10,878 nucleotides of DNA from Scleromatobacter sp045810285. GTDB lineage: Bacteria; Pseudomonadota; Gammaproteobacteria; Burkholderiales; Burkholderiaceae_C. A program made the translations under genes and the position numbers. The notes under the pieces are model-generated. The model worked only from the letters and a program-made list of their open reading frames with translations. It was not told the origin of the DNA and did not search any database. Below are positions 1 through 7,600 of the stretch, one piece after another. The stretch spans positions 1-10,878 of the forward strand of contig JBJMWE010000009.1 in NCBI GenBank assembly GCA_045810285.1, given 5' to 3'. The stretch's first letter is position 1, and the number at the start of each line of letters is the position of its first letter.

Positions 1-270
1 CACCTCCAGTTCCACCCCCACCGGACGACCGACCGATCCGGCCGGATGACCCCCGCTCAGCGGGGTGGCAGTGATCTGGCTCGCCGCCTCGGTCATCCCA
101 TAGCTCTCTACCACGGCGACCCCGGTCTGTGCCGCTACTCGCGCACGGACCGCGGCCGGCAGCGGCGCCGAGGCCGCGCCGGCGGGCGCGTCGGCCGCGA
201 GGACGGGCGCGAGCGCCGAGGCGGCGCACAGTCCGAAGGCGATCAACGCCGTGCGAGTCAGTTTCAGCAT
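1..270 (-). CDS. Chimeric ORF: signal peptide joined in frame to the interior of an AMP-binding (acyl-CoA synthetase) domain; 3' end outside window
   Basis: Translating back from the ATG at 268-270 gives 90 codons with no stop before the window edge. An AGAGAG ribosome binding site lies 6 nt upstream (277-282), and the start is 21 nt after the DUF3570 stop, so it sits in the operon. Residues 1-26 (MLKLTRTALIAFGLC..., ending VLAA) are a clear Sec signal peptide. From about residue 34 the protein changes character: SAPLPAAVRARV, then ESYGMTEAASQITATP and GSVGRPVG. These match the YGMTE core and following glycine-rich segment of AMP-binding acyl-CoA synthetases, which normally lie about 300 residues into a cytoplasmic enzyme. 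The N-terminal half of that enzyme is missing. Codons ending in A or T rise from 3 of the first 41 to 13 of the last 49, which also suggests two origins. I infer a rearranged pseudogene or an assembly misjoin; a functional secreted ligase is unlikely. Confidence 0.7.
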   Translation of the reverse strand, partial: MLKLTRTALIAFGLCAASALAPVLAADAPAGAASAPLPAAVRARVAAQTGVAVVESYGMTEAASQITATPLSGGHPAGSVGRPVGVELEV

Positions 271-291
271 GCTGATCTCTCTTGTCTTTTC

Positions 292-1401
292 TTAGAACGT
301 GGCCGACAGGACCGTGTTGAACACGCTCGCGTGGTACGAGTACGGCTTGCCGGTGTCCGGCTTCGTGTAGTCGGCATAGTGGAAATCGATGAACTGGTAC
401 GTGCCGCTCAGCTTGACGTCGTACTTGCCCGCCAGGCTGCGCAGCGTGTACGAGACGGTCACGCCGGGGCCGAAGTCGTGCATCGTCGCGAGCTCGCGGT
501 TGCGCGACACGTACAGGGTCTGCACCGGCGAGTTGTCGCTGTAGAACAGCGCGTGGTTCTGGCGGTAGTAGCGCAGGGTGCTCTCGAGCAGCCAGCCGGG
601 CGCGAGGTTGCGGTTGTACGCGAGCTCCAGCGTGTGTCCGCGGATGCCCCAGTTGTCCCAGTAGTAGCGGTAGTCGGCCCGGAACGACCGGCGGTTGTTC
701 GCGCCCTCGGGCGTGATGTCGCCGGTGGTCGACAGCTTGAGCGCCTTGCTCTCGCGCGTGGTCGGCGCGTTCTCGTGGATGTAGCTGCCGAACACCCGCG
801 CCAGGCGGTACGGGCTCTGCAGGTAGCCGTCGTCGTTGATCGACTCGAGGTTCGCGCTGGCCGTCCAGCGCGAGCTCAGGATCTGCGTGAGGCCCAGGCG
901 GTACTGCCAGTGATGCGCCGTGCCGACCCAGCCCGGCGTGCCGTGCTGGCCCACCTTGTCGTCCGCGTGGCTGTAGCCCAGCAGCACGGTGGTCATGCCG
1001 CCGAAGACGTCCTGCGACAGGTCCACGCTGAGCGTGCTGGCCTGGTAGTCGGGCTCGACGCTGCGCGAGCCGGACACGTGGATCAGCGAATCGCGCACCA
1101 CGTAGTCCAGGCCCACCTCGCCCTGGTTGCGCACTTCCTTGAACTTGCTGGCCGTCGTGACGACGTCGATCGACGCGTTGCTGACCGCATCGACATACCA
1201 GCTGCCCGACAGCGACACGCGGTCGAGCATGCTCTTGCGCACCAGCACGGCCGGCCCCTGCGCGATGACGCCGCCGCCGTCGTACAGGTGGTACATCGTC
1301 TCGGCGCGATCCTCGGGCAGGTCGACCGCCTGCACCGAGCCGGCGGCCACCGCACCCGCGGCCAGGCCGGCGACCTTGGCGGCGCGCTTAATTGCAGCCA
1401 C
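292..1401 (-). CDS. DUF3570 family outer-membrane beta-barrel protein
   Basis: This 369-residue protein has a signal peptide (residues 1-25, cleavage after SVQA). It is followed by the segment MYHLYDGGG...QGPAVLVRKS and then SWYVDAVSNASIDVVTTAS, which I recognise as typical of DUF3570. The rest is a run of alternating amphipathic strands rich in Tyr, Trp and Ser, and the protein ends in Phe (VLSATF), the usual signal for BAM-dependent insertion, so it is probably an outer-membrane barrel. The start is GTG at 1399-1401, inside the last codons of the DUF4266 gene, with GGAGG 5 nt upstream; the overlap is 14 nt. The family has no established function to my knowledge. I recall it next to DUF4266, TlpA-like and ApbE genes in other genomes, and here it sits in the same arrangement. 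Confidence 0.85.
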   Translation of the reverse strand: MAAIKRAAKVAGLAAGAVAAGSVQAVDLPEDRAETMYHLYDGGGVIAQGPAVLVRKSMLDRVSLSGSWYVDAVSNASIDVVTTASKFKEVRNQGEVGLDYVVRDSLIHVSGSRSVEPDYQASTLSVDLSQDVFGGMTTVLLGYSHADDKVGQHGTPGWVGTAHHWQYRLGLTQILSSRWTASANLESINDDGYLQSPYRLARVFGSYIHENAPTTRESKALKLSTTGDITPEGANNRRSFRADYRYYWDNWGIRGHTLELAYNRNLAPGWLLESTLRYYRQNHALFYSDNSPVQTLYVSRNRELATMHDFGPGVTVSYTLRSLAGKYDVKLSGTYQFIDFHYADYTKPDTGKPYSYHASVFNTVLSATF

Positions 1402-1639
1402 AGCCGCCTCCCTGCACGCCGGTGGCGCCGCGCGAGCCTTCGCGCACGACGTACACGTGGTCCTGCTGGCGCCCCGGCAGCTGGTTGAGCGAGGCCTTCA
1501 TCACCGGGTCGGCCAGGCGCTCGCGCTCGTACGGCTTGACCCAGGGCTCGATCGGCTTGAACGCGCAACCGGCCGCGCTCGCGAGCACGCCGGCGGCCAT
1601 CAGGAAAGCCAGGACGGGGCGGACACGGACCATCGTCAT
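1388..1639 (-). CDS. DUF4266 mini-lipoprotein with C-terminal GGGCGCN
   Basis: This 83-residue protein is easily missed because a longer frame runs through it. It starts at ATG 1637-1639 (a second ATG lies at 1631-1633), overlapping the TlpA-like stop by ATGA. Residues 1-24 are a lipoprotein signal with lipobox AAGC, so Cys25 would be lipidated; Ala at +2 suggests the outer membrane. The mature part is only about 59 residues: KPIEPWVKPYERERLADPVM, typical of DUF4266, followed by a low-complexity tail containing SRGATG and ending GGGCGCN. The CXC pair near the C-terminus could bind metal or form a thiol pair, and the TlpA-like gene directly upstream fits that. The role of the family is not known to me. 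The gene is tightly coupled to both neighbours. Confidence 0.85.
   Translation of the reverse strand: MTMVRVRPVLAFLMAAGVLASAAGCAFKPIEPWVKPYERERLADPVMKASLNQLPGRQQDHVYVVREGSRGATGVQGGGCGCN
1407..1411 (-). promoter_or_regulatory. Ribosome binding site of the DUF3570 gene, embedded in DUF4266 codons
   Basis: GGAGG lies 5 nt upstream of the GTG start at 1401. It is formed by the Gly-Gly codons of the conserved GGGCGCN tail of the DUF4266 protein, so one stretch encodes both the tail and the translation signal for the next gene. This decides the GTG start, since no ATG is near. Confidence 0.75.
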
Positions 1640-2148
1640 TCCTTCAGCAACCCGCGGATCTGCTGTTCGTAGTCGGCCTCGGTGCCCGCGCGGTAGCCGC
1701 GGTGCAGGAAGCGCATCTTGCCGTCGCGGTCGATCACCACGGTCGACGGCATCGTGTTCAGGTCGTACAGCTTGCTCACCTTCTTCTCGGTGTCCAGCAG
1801 CACGGGGAAGCTGACGTTGAGCTTCTGGGCGACGGCCATCGCGGCGTGCGGATCGTCGTCGACGTTGACGCCCAGCAGCACGAAGCCCGACTTGTGGTAC
1901 TTCTCGTACAGCGTCTCCAGGCGCGGCATCTCCTCGCGGCACGGGCCGCACCAGGTGGCCCAGAAGTTCACCAGCACGACCTGGCCGCGCAGTTCGTCCA
2001 GGCGGACGTTGCGGCCATCGGCGCCGCGCAGCGTGAAGTCGGGCGCGACGGCGTTGGCGGCGGGGGCGACGGCGTGGGCCGGCGCGGCGGCGGCCAGCGC
2101 GAGCGCGAGGACGGCGGCGACGGTGGCGAGGGGGCGGATCATGCGCAT
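1636..2148 (-). CDS. TlpA-like periplasmic thioredoxin-family thiol-disulfide protein
   Basis: This 170-residue protein has a signal peptide (1-26, cleavage after AHA), so it acts in the periplasm. The thioredoxin fold is clear: FTLRGADG at the N-terminal hairpin, VVLVNFWATWCGPC with redox Cys67 and Cys70, and MPSTVVID with the cis-Pro at residue 134. WCGPC plus a redoxin-type N-terminus place it in the TlpA/ResA/AhpC-TSA group rather than among cytoplasmic thioredoxins. Such proteins usually reduce specific periplasmic disulfides, for example haem-binding cysteines of apocytochromes. Here candidate partners are the CXXCH proteins of the operon and the CGC tail of the DUF4266 protein, whose gene overlaps this one by ATGA. 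AGGTGA 7 nt before the ATG at 2146-2148 supports the start; the frame stays open further upstream but would place the signal peptide inside the protein. Confidence 0.9.
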   Translation of the reverse strand: MRMIRPLATVAAVLALALAAAAPAHAVAPAANAVAPDFTLRGADGRNVRLDELRGQVVLVNFWATWCGPCREEMPRLETLYEKYHKSGFVLLGVNVDDDPHAAMAVAQKLNVSFPVLLDTEKKVSKLYDLNTMPSTVVIDRDGKMRFLHRGYRAGTEADYEQQIRGLLKE

Positions 2149-2193
2149 GTCGGATTCACCTGCTTGAGGGTTGGGGACGGGGGTGTCGAGGGG

Positions 2194-2222
2194 GATATCG
2201 ACGTCGGGTGTCACCGGGTCAA
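2194..2222 (-). promoter_or_regulatory. Candidate internal sigma70-type promoter before the TlpA-like/DUF4266/DUF3570 genes
   Basis: In the 95-nt gap between the second barrel gene and the TlpA-like gene, the minus strand has TTGACC (2217-2222, 5 of 6 matches to the -35 consensus) and GATATC (2194-2199, 3 of 6 matches to the -10 consensus), 17 nt apart. The -10 is weak. If real, it would let the three distal genes be transcribed apart from the cytochrome genes. This is the only sizeable gap inside the operon. Confidence 0.3.
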
Positions 2223-2243
2223 GCGGGGTCGGGGCCTCATTTG

Positions 2244-2951
2244 TCAGAAGAAGAACGCGAAGCCGAGGGTCACCTCGGGGTTCTGCGTGGAGGATCGCTT
2301 GCCGAGCAGGTCGAGCGTGTAGATGCGGTCTCGGACGTCGGCCCGCAGCGCCACCCAGTCGGCCAGGAACAGCTTGGCGCCGAGGCCGAAGTTCCAGGTC
2401 TGCATGCGCTGCGAGTCGAACTTGGTGCTGCCCAGGCCGCCGATCGCATACATCGTCGAGGCCTTCGCCCAGTTCTTGCCGATGAAGATCTCGCCCGGCA
2501 GGAAGTTCCACCCCAGCGACAGGTCGTAGTACTGCAGCTTCTGCTGTTCGGCCGTGAAGATGCCGCCCGGCAGGATCTGGCGGAACTCGGCGTCGCTGGC
2601 CTTGGTGCGGCCGTAGGTGGCCTCGACGAAGAAGTCTTCCGTGATGTCGTAGCCCAGGCGCGCGCCCCAGACGAAGTGCGTGCCGAAGTTCTGCACCGTG
2701 TACGTGCCGCCGAACAGGCCCAGCTCGAAGTCGTTGGACGGGTACTTCGGCTTGTGCACCTCGCGACGCTCGACCTGCGGCACGATCACCTGGTCGGCGG
2801 TGTCGGCGGCCGGGGCGTCGGCGGCGCGGGCGTTGCCGTGGGCCAGCAGAGCCAGCGCGGCACCCGCGAGCAGCGTGAGCGCGCCGGCTCGAACGGCCAG
2901 GACGGTGGGAGACGGCCGCTTGGCGGCGATGGTTCGGCTCTTGGCGGTCAT
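2244..2951 (-). CDS. Outer-membrane beta-barrel protein (OMP_myx_plus type)
   Basis: This 235-residue protein has a long N-terminal region with a hydrophobic signal segment and probable cleavage after NARA (residue 43). A short polar stretch follows, then a compact barrel: FELGLFGGTYTVQNFG, ARLGYDITEDFFVEATYG, YYDLSLGWNFLPGE, NFGLGAKLFLADWVALRADVRD, and a C-terminus of GFAFFF with terminal Phe. The layout, including the phrase on the encoded protein falling in a well-behaved region such as WVALRADVRD, fits the outer-membrane beta-barrel family first defined in myxobacteria (TIGR04565, from memory). It starts 10 nt after the SH3-barrel gene, without a good Shine-Dalgarno sequence, so translation probably depends on reinitiation. 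The two adjacent barrels both end in FFF and may work as a pair. The cargo or function is unknown. Confidence 0.8.
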   Translation of the reverse strand: MTAKSRTIAAKRPSPTVLAVRAGALTLLAGAALALLAHGNARAADAPAADTADQVIVPQVERREVHKPKYPSNDFELGLFGGTYTVQNFGTHFVWGARLGYDITEDFFVEATYGRTKASDAEFRQILPGGIFTAEQQKLQYYDLSLGWNFLPGEIFIGKNWAKASTMYAIGGLGSTKFDSQRMQTWNFGLGAKLFLADWVALRADVRDRIYTLDLLGKRSSTQNPEVTLGFAFFF

Positions 2952-2961
2952 GGGGGGCGCT

Positions 2962-3960
2962 TCAGAAGAAGAAGGAGAGGCCGGCGGTGGCCGCGCGGTA
3001 CTCGAGCGAGCGCTGGTCGGAGACGAACGCGGTGTAGATCGCGTAGTCGGCCCGGATCATGAAGCGGTCGGTGAGGTGGTAGCGCGCGCCGATGATGGCG
3101 TCGGCCATGCGCGCGTTGGTGCTCTGGAAGGCGACCAGGCTCTGGTTCGGGATGTTGTTGAACCGGCCGATGCCGATGCCCAGGAACGGCGAGAAGCGCT
3201 GGTCGGACCAGGGCTCGGCCTGCAGGTTGACGTGCCACAGCGTCGTGCCGGAGAACACGCCCTGCACCTGGCCCAGCGTCGATTCGAAGCTGAGGGTGTC
3301 CGAGATGCGGTACGAGATCCAGAACTTGATCATCGACTCGCGGTGGAAGCGGCCGTAGCCGGCGCCCAGCTCCACGCGGCGCCGCAGGTAGTCGTCGTAG
3401 CGGACGTCGCCGAAGTCGTTGGGCTCGCCGTTCTCGGCCAGCGTGGACTGCAGCTGCCGGCGCGTCACCCAGCCCACCTTGCCGGTGGCGGTGCGCACCT
3501 TGTACCAGTCGGTGTGGCGCAGCTCGATGGAGATCCATTCGCCGCGCGCGGCCACGTAGAAGACCGGATAGCCGCGGCCGGCGAAGGTGTGCAGCTCGAT
3601 GTACGGGTCGGTGACCTGCATGCGCTCGCGCTTGTCGCCGCCGGGCACGCTGTCGGCCACGGGCACGGTGGGTGGCGAGCCGGTGGTCACGGGCGCGGAG
3701 ATCTCCACGGATTGCGTCGAGCCCGGCACCGGCACGGTGGCGGTGCGGGGACGGTCGTCGGCCGGGGCCGCGGAAGCGGCGTCGGCCGGGGCGGAGGCGG
3801 CGATGCCGGCTGCCGGGGCGGAGGCGGCATCGGCGGGCAGGGCCGCCGGCGCGGCTGCGTCGGCGGCGCGCGCGCCGGCGCACGCGAGCGCGATGGCCAG
3901 CAACGCCACGACGCGGTGCAGCGGCGTGGAGCGGCTCAGGACGGCGCGCCCGCCGTTCAT
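2962..3960 (-). CDS. SH3-domain plus outer-membrane beta-barrel protein
   Basis: I take the start at ATG 3958-3960, which overlaps the upstream stop by ATGA; an ATG four codons earlier is less likely. The 332-residue product has a signal peptide (cleavage after ARA, residue 32), an Ala/Pro-rich flexible linker (about 33-105), and a bacterial SH3-like domain (about 118-170) with DPYIELHTFAGRGYPVFYV, RGEWISIELRHTDWYKVRT and GKVGWVTRRQL. A beta-barrel follows (about 190-332) and ends in GLSFFF. The SH3 domain would lie in the periplasm and could bind peptidoglycan or a partner protein, with the barrel in the outer membrane. It lies between the cytochrome genes and a second barrel gene, so a role in holding or housing the haem lipoproteins at the outer membrane is plausible, but that is inference. 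Confidence 0.82.
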   Translation of the reverse strand: MNGGRAVLSRSTPLHRVVALLAIALACAGARAADAAAPAALPADAASAPAAGIAASAPADAASAAPADDRPRTATVPVPGSTQSVEISAPVTTGSPPTVPVADSVPGGDKRERMQVTDPYIELHTFAGRGYPVFYVAARGEWISIELRHTDWYKVRTATGKVGWVTRRQLQSTLAENGEPNDFGDVRYDDYLRRRVELGAGYGRFHRESMIKFWISYRISDTLSFESTLGQVQGVFSGTTLWHVNLQAEPWSDQRFSPFLGIGIGRFNNIPNQSLVAFQSTNARMADAIIGARYHLTDRFMIRADYAIYTAFVSDQRSLEYRAATAGLSFFF

Positions 3961-4628
3961 TGGGTGTTGCACGTACCCGCGGCCGGATCAGCGGGGGTGA
4001 ACATGCTGTAGCTGGTGGTGCTGAATTCGTCCTGGCCCGCGGGCACCGGATGGCTGATCCAGTAGGCGATCAGCTTGGCATTCGCATCGTCCTGGCTGGT
4101 GAAGATGCGGCCGCCGCCGTGCAGCACGTTCAGCAGCAGCGGCTTGTCGAACAGGCGGCTCTGGATCGGGCTGCCGAACACGGTGGTGCCCTGCGCCGAA
4201 TAGAAGTTCTTGTACATGTCGGATGCGCGGATCGTGGTGGCCGTGGTGGCGTCCGTCGCCGCGGCGGCGATGTCCGCATCGGCGATGGGCGTGGCCGCGG
4301 CGATCACGCGCAAGGCGCCGCCGGTCCCCGTATTGCTGTCATGGCAGCCGGCGCCCGCGCAGGTGTTCGTCGAGGTGACGCCATTCTGCGTGATCGGCAG
4401 CTCCTTCAGGAAGATCGGGAAGATGCACTTCTCGAAATACGGAAAGGCGAGCGTGGCGCCGCCGGTCGTCGAGGGGTTCCTGACGTTGCCGGGGTTGGTG
4501 AGCGGGTCGCCGCCGCCGCCGCAGCCGGCGACGAGGCCGGCCGCCGCGATGGCGCCGAGGACAGCGCCCTTGAGGGCGCCGCCGCGGGCGCTTCGAGAAT
4601 GTGTCGTCTTCGAGATCTGCATCTTCAT
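3957..4628 (-). CDS. Small cytochrome-like lipoprotein with a CX4CH motif
   Basis: This 223-residue protein starts at ATG 4626-4628, overlapping the stop of the large cytochrome gene by ATGA (a second ATG lies at 4620-4622). It has a lipoprotein signal with lipobox VAGC (Cys36) followed by a glycine run, so it is probably an outer-membrane lipoprotein facing the periplasm or the surface. The mature part has YFEKCIFPIF, then NTCAGAGCHDS: Cys90, Cys95 and His96 form CX4CH rather than the usual CXXCH. CX4CH can bind haem c in some multihaem cytochromes (cytochrome c3 type), but the same spacing can also occur in cytochrome-derived proteins without haem. A further Cys lies near the C-terminus (AGTCNTQ). 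I do not recognise a named family. Translational coupling to the large multihaem protein suggests that they form a complex or an electron-transfer pair. Confidence 0.75.
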   Translation of the reverse strand: MKMQISKTTHSRSARGGALKGAVLGAIAAAGLVAGCGGGGDPLTNPGNVRNPSTTGGATLAFPYFEKCIFPIFLKELPITQNGVTSTNTCAGAGCHDSNTGTGGALRVIAAATPIADADIAAAATDATTATTIRASDMYKNFYSAQGTTVFGSPIQSRLFDKPLLLNVLHGGGRIFTSQDDANAKLIAYWISHPVPAGQDEFSTTSYSMFTPADPAAGTCNTQ

Positions 4629-7600
4629 GGGTTCATGCAACCCGCCGCGATCCAGTTGGCGATGGTCGCATAGTTCGCGCCGTTCGCGGGCAGTACCGCA
4701 GCGGTCTGGGTGGTCGCCGCGGACGGGTGCGGGATCGTCGAGGGGCGCGCCAGCAGGTAGCTGGTGGGCGGATGGCAGACGTCGTTGACCATGGTCATCG
4801 TGACGCCCCAGTCGCCGTCCGGATCGCCGGTCAGCACGTAGCGGTTGTTGGTGAACGACGTGGCGCCGGTGGGCGTGTTGTCCGAACCGCGGGCCTGGTG
4901 GCAGCCGGCGCAGGTGTTCTCGATGATCGGGTAGACCGAGGCGACGAACGAGTCCTCGTCCAGCGTCGGCACCATGCGGGTGCCGCTGGTCGGGTCGAAC
5001 GGGTCGTTGTAGTACTTGCCGCCGGTGTCGATCCACTCGGCGACCAGGCGCTTTTCGGCCGCATTGAGCATCTTGGAGTGATCCGGCGCGGTGGCGGGCG
5101 GGTTCGGGTGCACCGCCTTCGCGTTGGCGTCGGACATCAGCGACTGGCCGGACAGGATCTCCATCAGGCGGCTCTTGCGCGCCAGGCCCATCGCCTCGCC
5201 TTCGCTGGCGGCGGTGTTCACGAGCGCCGGTTGGTGCTCGAGCATCGGCACGCCGTCGTCGAAGGTGATCACCGGGCGGCCCGAGGCGTCGAGCAGCGGG
5301 TCGCCGATCATCAGGCGGTCGTAGGACACCACGCGGCCGTCGCCGCCGATGGTGGCGCTCAGGTCGATGTGGGCCGACACGTTGTGGCACGACGTGCAGG
5401 TGTTGGCGCCGCGATCACGCGTCCACAGGGGCTGGATGTGCGTCGGGTAGTTGATGACGCCGTTCGTGGGCACCGGGGTGACCAGGTCGTCCGTGGCGCT
5501 CGCGTTGCCGGTGTAGCGCAGCGCGACCGCCGGGCGGGCGGTGACGCCGGCCTGCGTGGTGTCGGCCCAGATGTCGGTGGACACCATGTCGGCCTTGAGC
5601 TGCGCGGCCGTCGGGTCGAGGCGCACGCGGGTGTCGGCCATCGTCTCGCCGGACTTGTGGGCGTTGGCCATGGCCGCGAGGATGGCCGCGGGCACCGTGT
5701 TGACCTCGACGCCGGAGTTGATCGGGGCGCCGCGGCGCGGGCTGTGGCAACCGTCGCAGGTGCGGCGTTCACCCGGGCGAACCTGGATCCAGTTCGTGTG
5801 CGTCTGGAACGCGCGGCCTTGCGAGTCGACCACCGCGAGCGCGATCGGCGTGTCGGCCGGCACGTTCAGCTTGAACGAGCCATCCGGTTCGATCGGCGCG
5901 TAGCCGAGCACCTGCTGGGCCTCGAAGTCCGTCTCGCCCAGCGAGCTGCGCATCTTCATCATGCTGGTCGGCGGCGCCACGGCGCGCACGGCGCGGATGA
6001 AGCGGGCCGGGGCGCAGTTGTAGGCGGCGTTGGCCGGATCCTTCATCTTGTTGATGTCGGCCACGCTGGTGCGCGTGTCGCTGACGTCCACCGGCGCGGT
6101 CTGCGGGATCAGCGGACCCGTGCAGCCGGCGTTGGCGTCGACGGCGGTCAGCATGCCTTCGCCCATGCGGCCGAGGCTGTCGGTGTCGTAGACGCTGCGC
6201 ACGTCGAGGGTGCCCATGTGCTGCGACGCGAGCGTCTGGTCCAGCGGCGCGGCGGCCACGGTGGTGGGCTCGGAGCGCGGCTGGATGGCGACGGCGTCGA
6301 CGTACATGAAGCCGGCCGGCGGCGCGGCCACGGGCAGCATCGACTGGTTGGCGGGGTTGAACATGTAGACGGCGTACGGCGGCGGGACGTTGTCCTGCAC
6401 CGCGTCGGCCTCGGTCTCGGCCAGTGGGCGGTCCATGTCGGACAGCTTGGCCAGTTCATCGGCGCTCAGGGTGGAGCAGGGCACCACGGTGCCGCTCTTC
6501 GTGACCTCGCACGGGCGGTACGACACCAGCACGCGGTCGGTGCCGTCCCACAGGGGGTACGGGCCCGTGAAGCGGCCGTACATCGAGACGCCGCGATCGA
6601 GGTTGACCGCCTGCTGCGTGGCCTGCCGCTGGCCGCCGACGGCGGCGACGGACTTCTTGGCCGGCGTGTTCTGCTCCGAATAGTTGGCCGCGTCGATCAC
6701 CATCAGCGCGCCGCCTTCGTGCGTGCGCTGCAGCGGCATCAGGTCGGACGTGAGGAAGCCGGCGTACTTGCCCTTCGGGTCCATGTCGCGCGGGTGCAGG
6801 AAGCTGTTGCCCTCGCTGTGCGCGCCGTACAGCACGAACATGTCGGTGCCGTCCGGGTTGACCGTGAACACCTTGAAGTGGTTGCGGCCGCCGACGTGGT
6901 CCCAGCGCGAGAACATGATCTGGCCGTTGGGACGGATCGTCGGGTTGCGGTCGTGGCTCTGGTTGAACGAGATCTGGGTGACGTTGCTGCCGTCCATCCC
7001 CATCGTGTGCAGGTTGAACACGCGCTCGCGCTCATACTCGTCGAGCGCGTAGTAGGTGTGGCCGAGTGCCTGGTTGACCTTGGACTCGGTCTGGCGGTTC
7101 GACGAGAACACGATGCCCTGGCCGGCCGGCAGGTACACCGGGTGGATGTCGTCGTCGGCGGTGGACGAGGTGATGCGACGGAACGTGCCGCCGGTCAGCC
7201 CGCCGGTGGTCATGTCGTATTCCCACACGTTCCAGTGGCCGGTGCAGGCCGCGACGTCGCCGATCTTCACGGCGTTGTCGGCCGGGCAGCGCATCGAGAA
7301 CAGGATCTTCTTGCCGTCCCAGGACACCTCGGGCGTGGCGGCGTCGCCCTTGCCCATCGTGAACTGCGCCGTGATGTTGTGCTCGGGAGCGCTGGGCGAG
7401 GACTTCTCGCGGATCATCAGGTCGCCGCCGGGCGCGGTGGGCGCGCCGTTGGTGGGGTTCAGGCCGATCGTGTTGACGCGCTTGGCGTACGCGATGGGCA
7501 CGTCGCCCTGCACCGTGACGGTGTCGGAATCCGACTTGGAGCCGCCTCCGCAGGCCGCGAGCGTCAGCAGGCCGACGCCCGCGAGGGCGCTGGCGCAGCC

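Noticed and set aside
46..1488. 480-residue open frame on the plus strand
   Set aside because: It is antisense to DUF3570, DUF4266 and the chimeric ORF, with biased Arg/Val/Ala composition and no recognisable features.
2149..2511. Upstream extension of the TlpA-like frame to 2511
   Set aside because: It would bury the signal peptide inside the protein and overlap the barrel gene; AGGTGA before 2148 gives a better start.
3957..5390. 477-residue minus-strand frame covering the small cytochrome lipoprotein
   Set aside because: Its first half is an out-of-frame reading of the HzsA-like gene; only the part from 4628 has a lipobox and cytochrome-like sequence.
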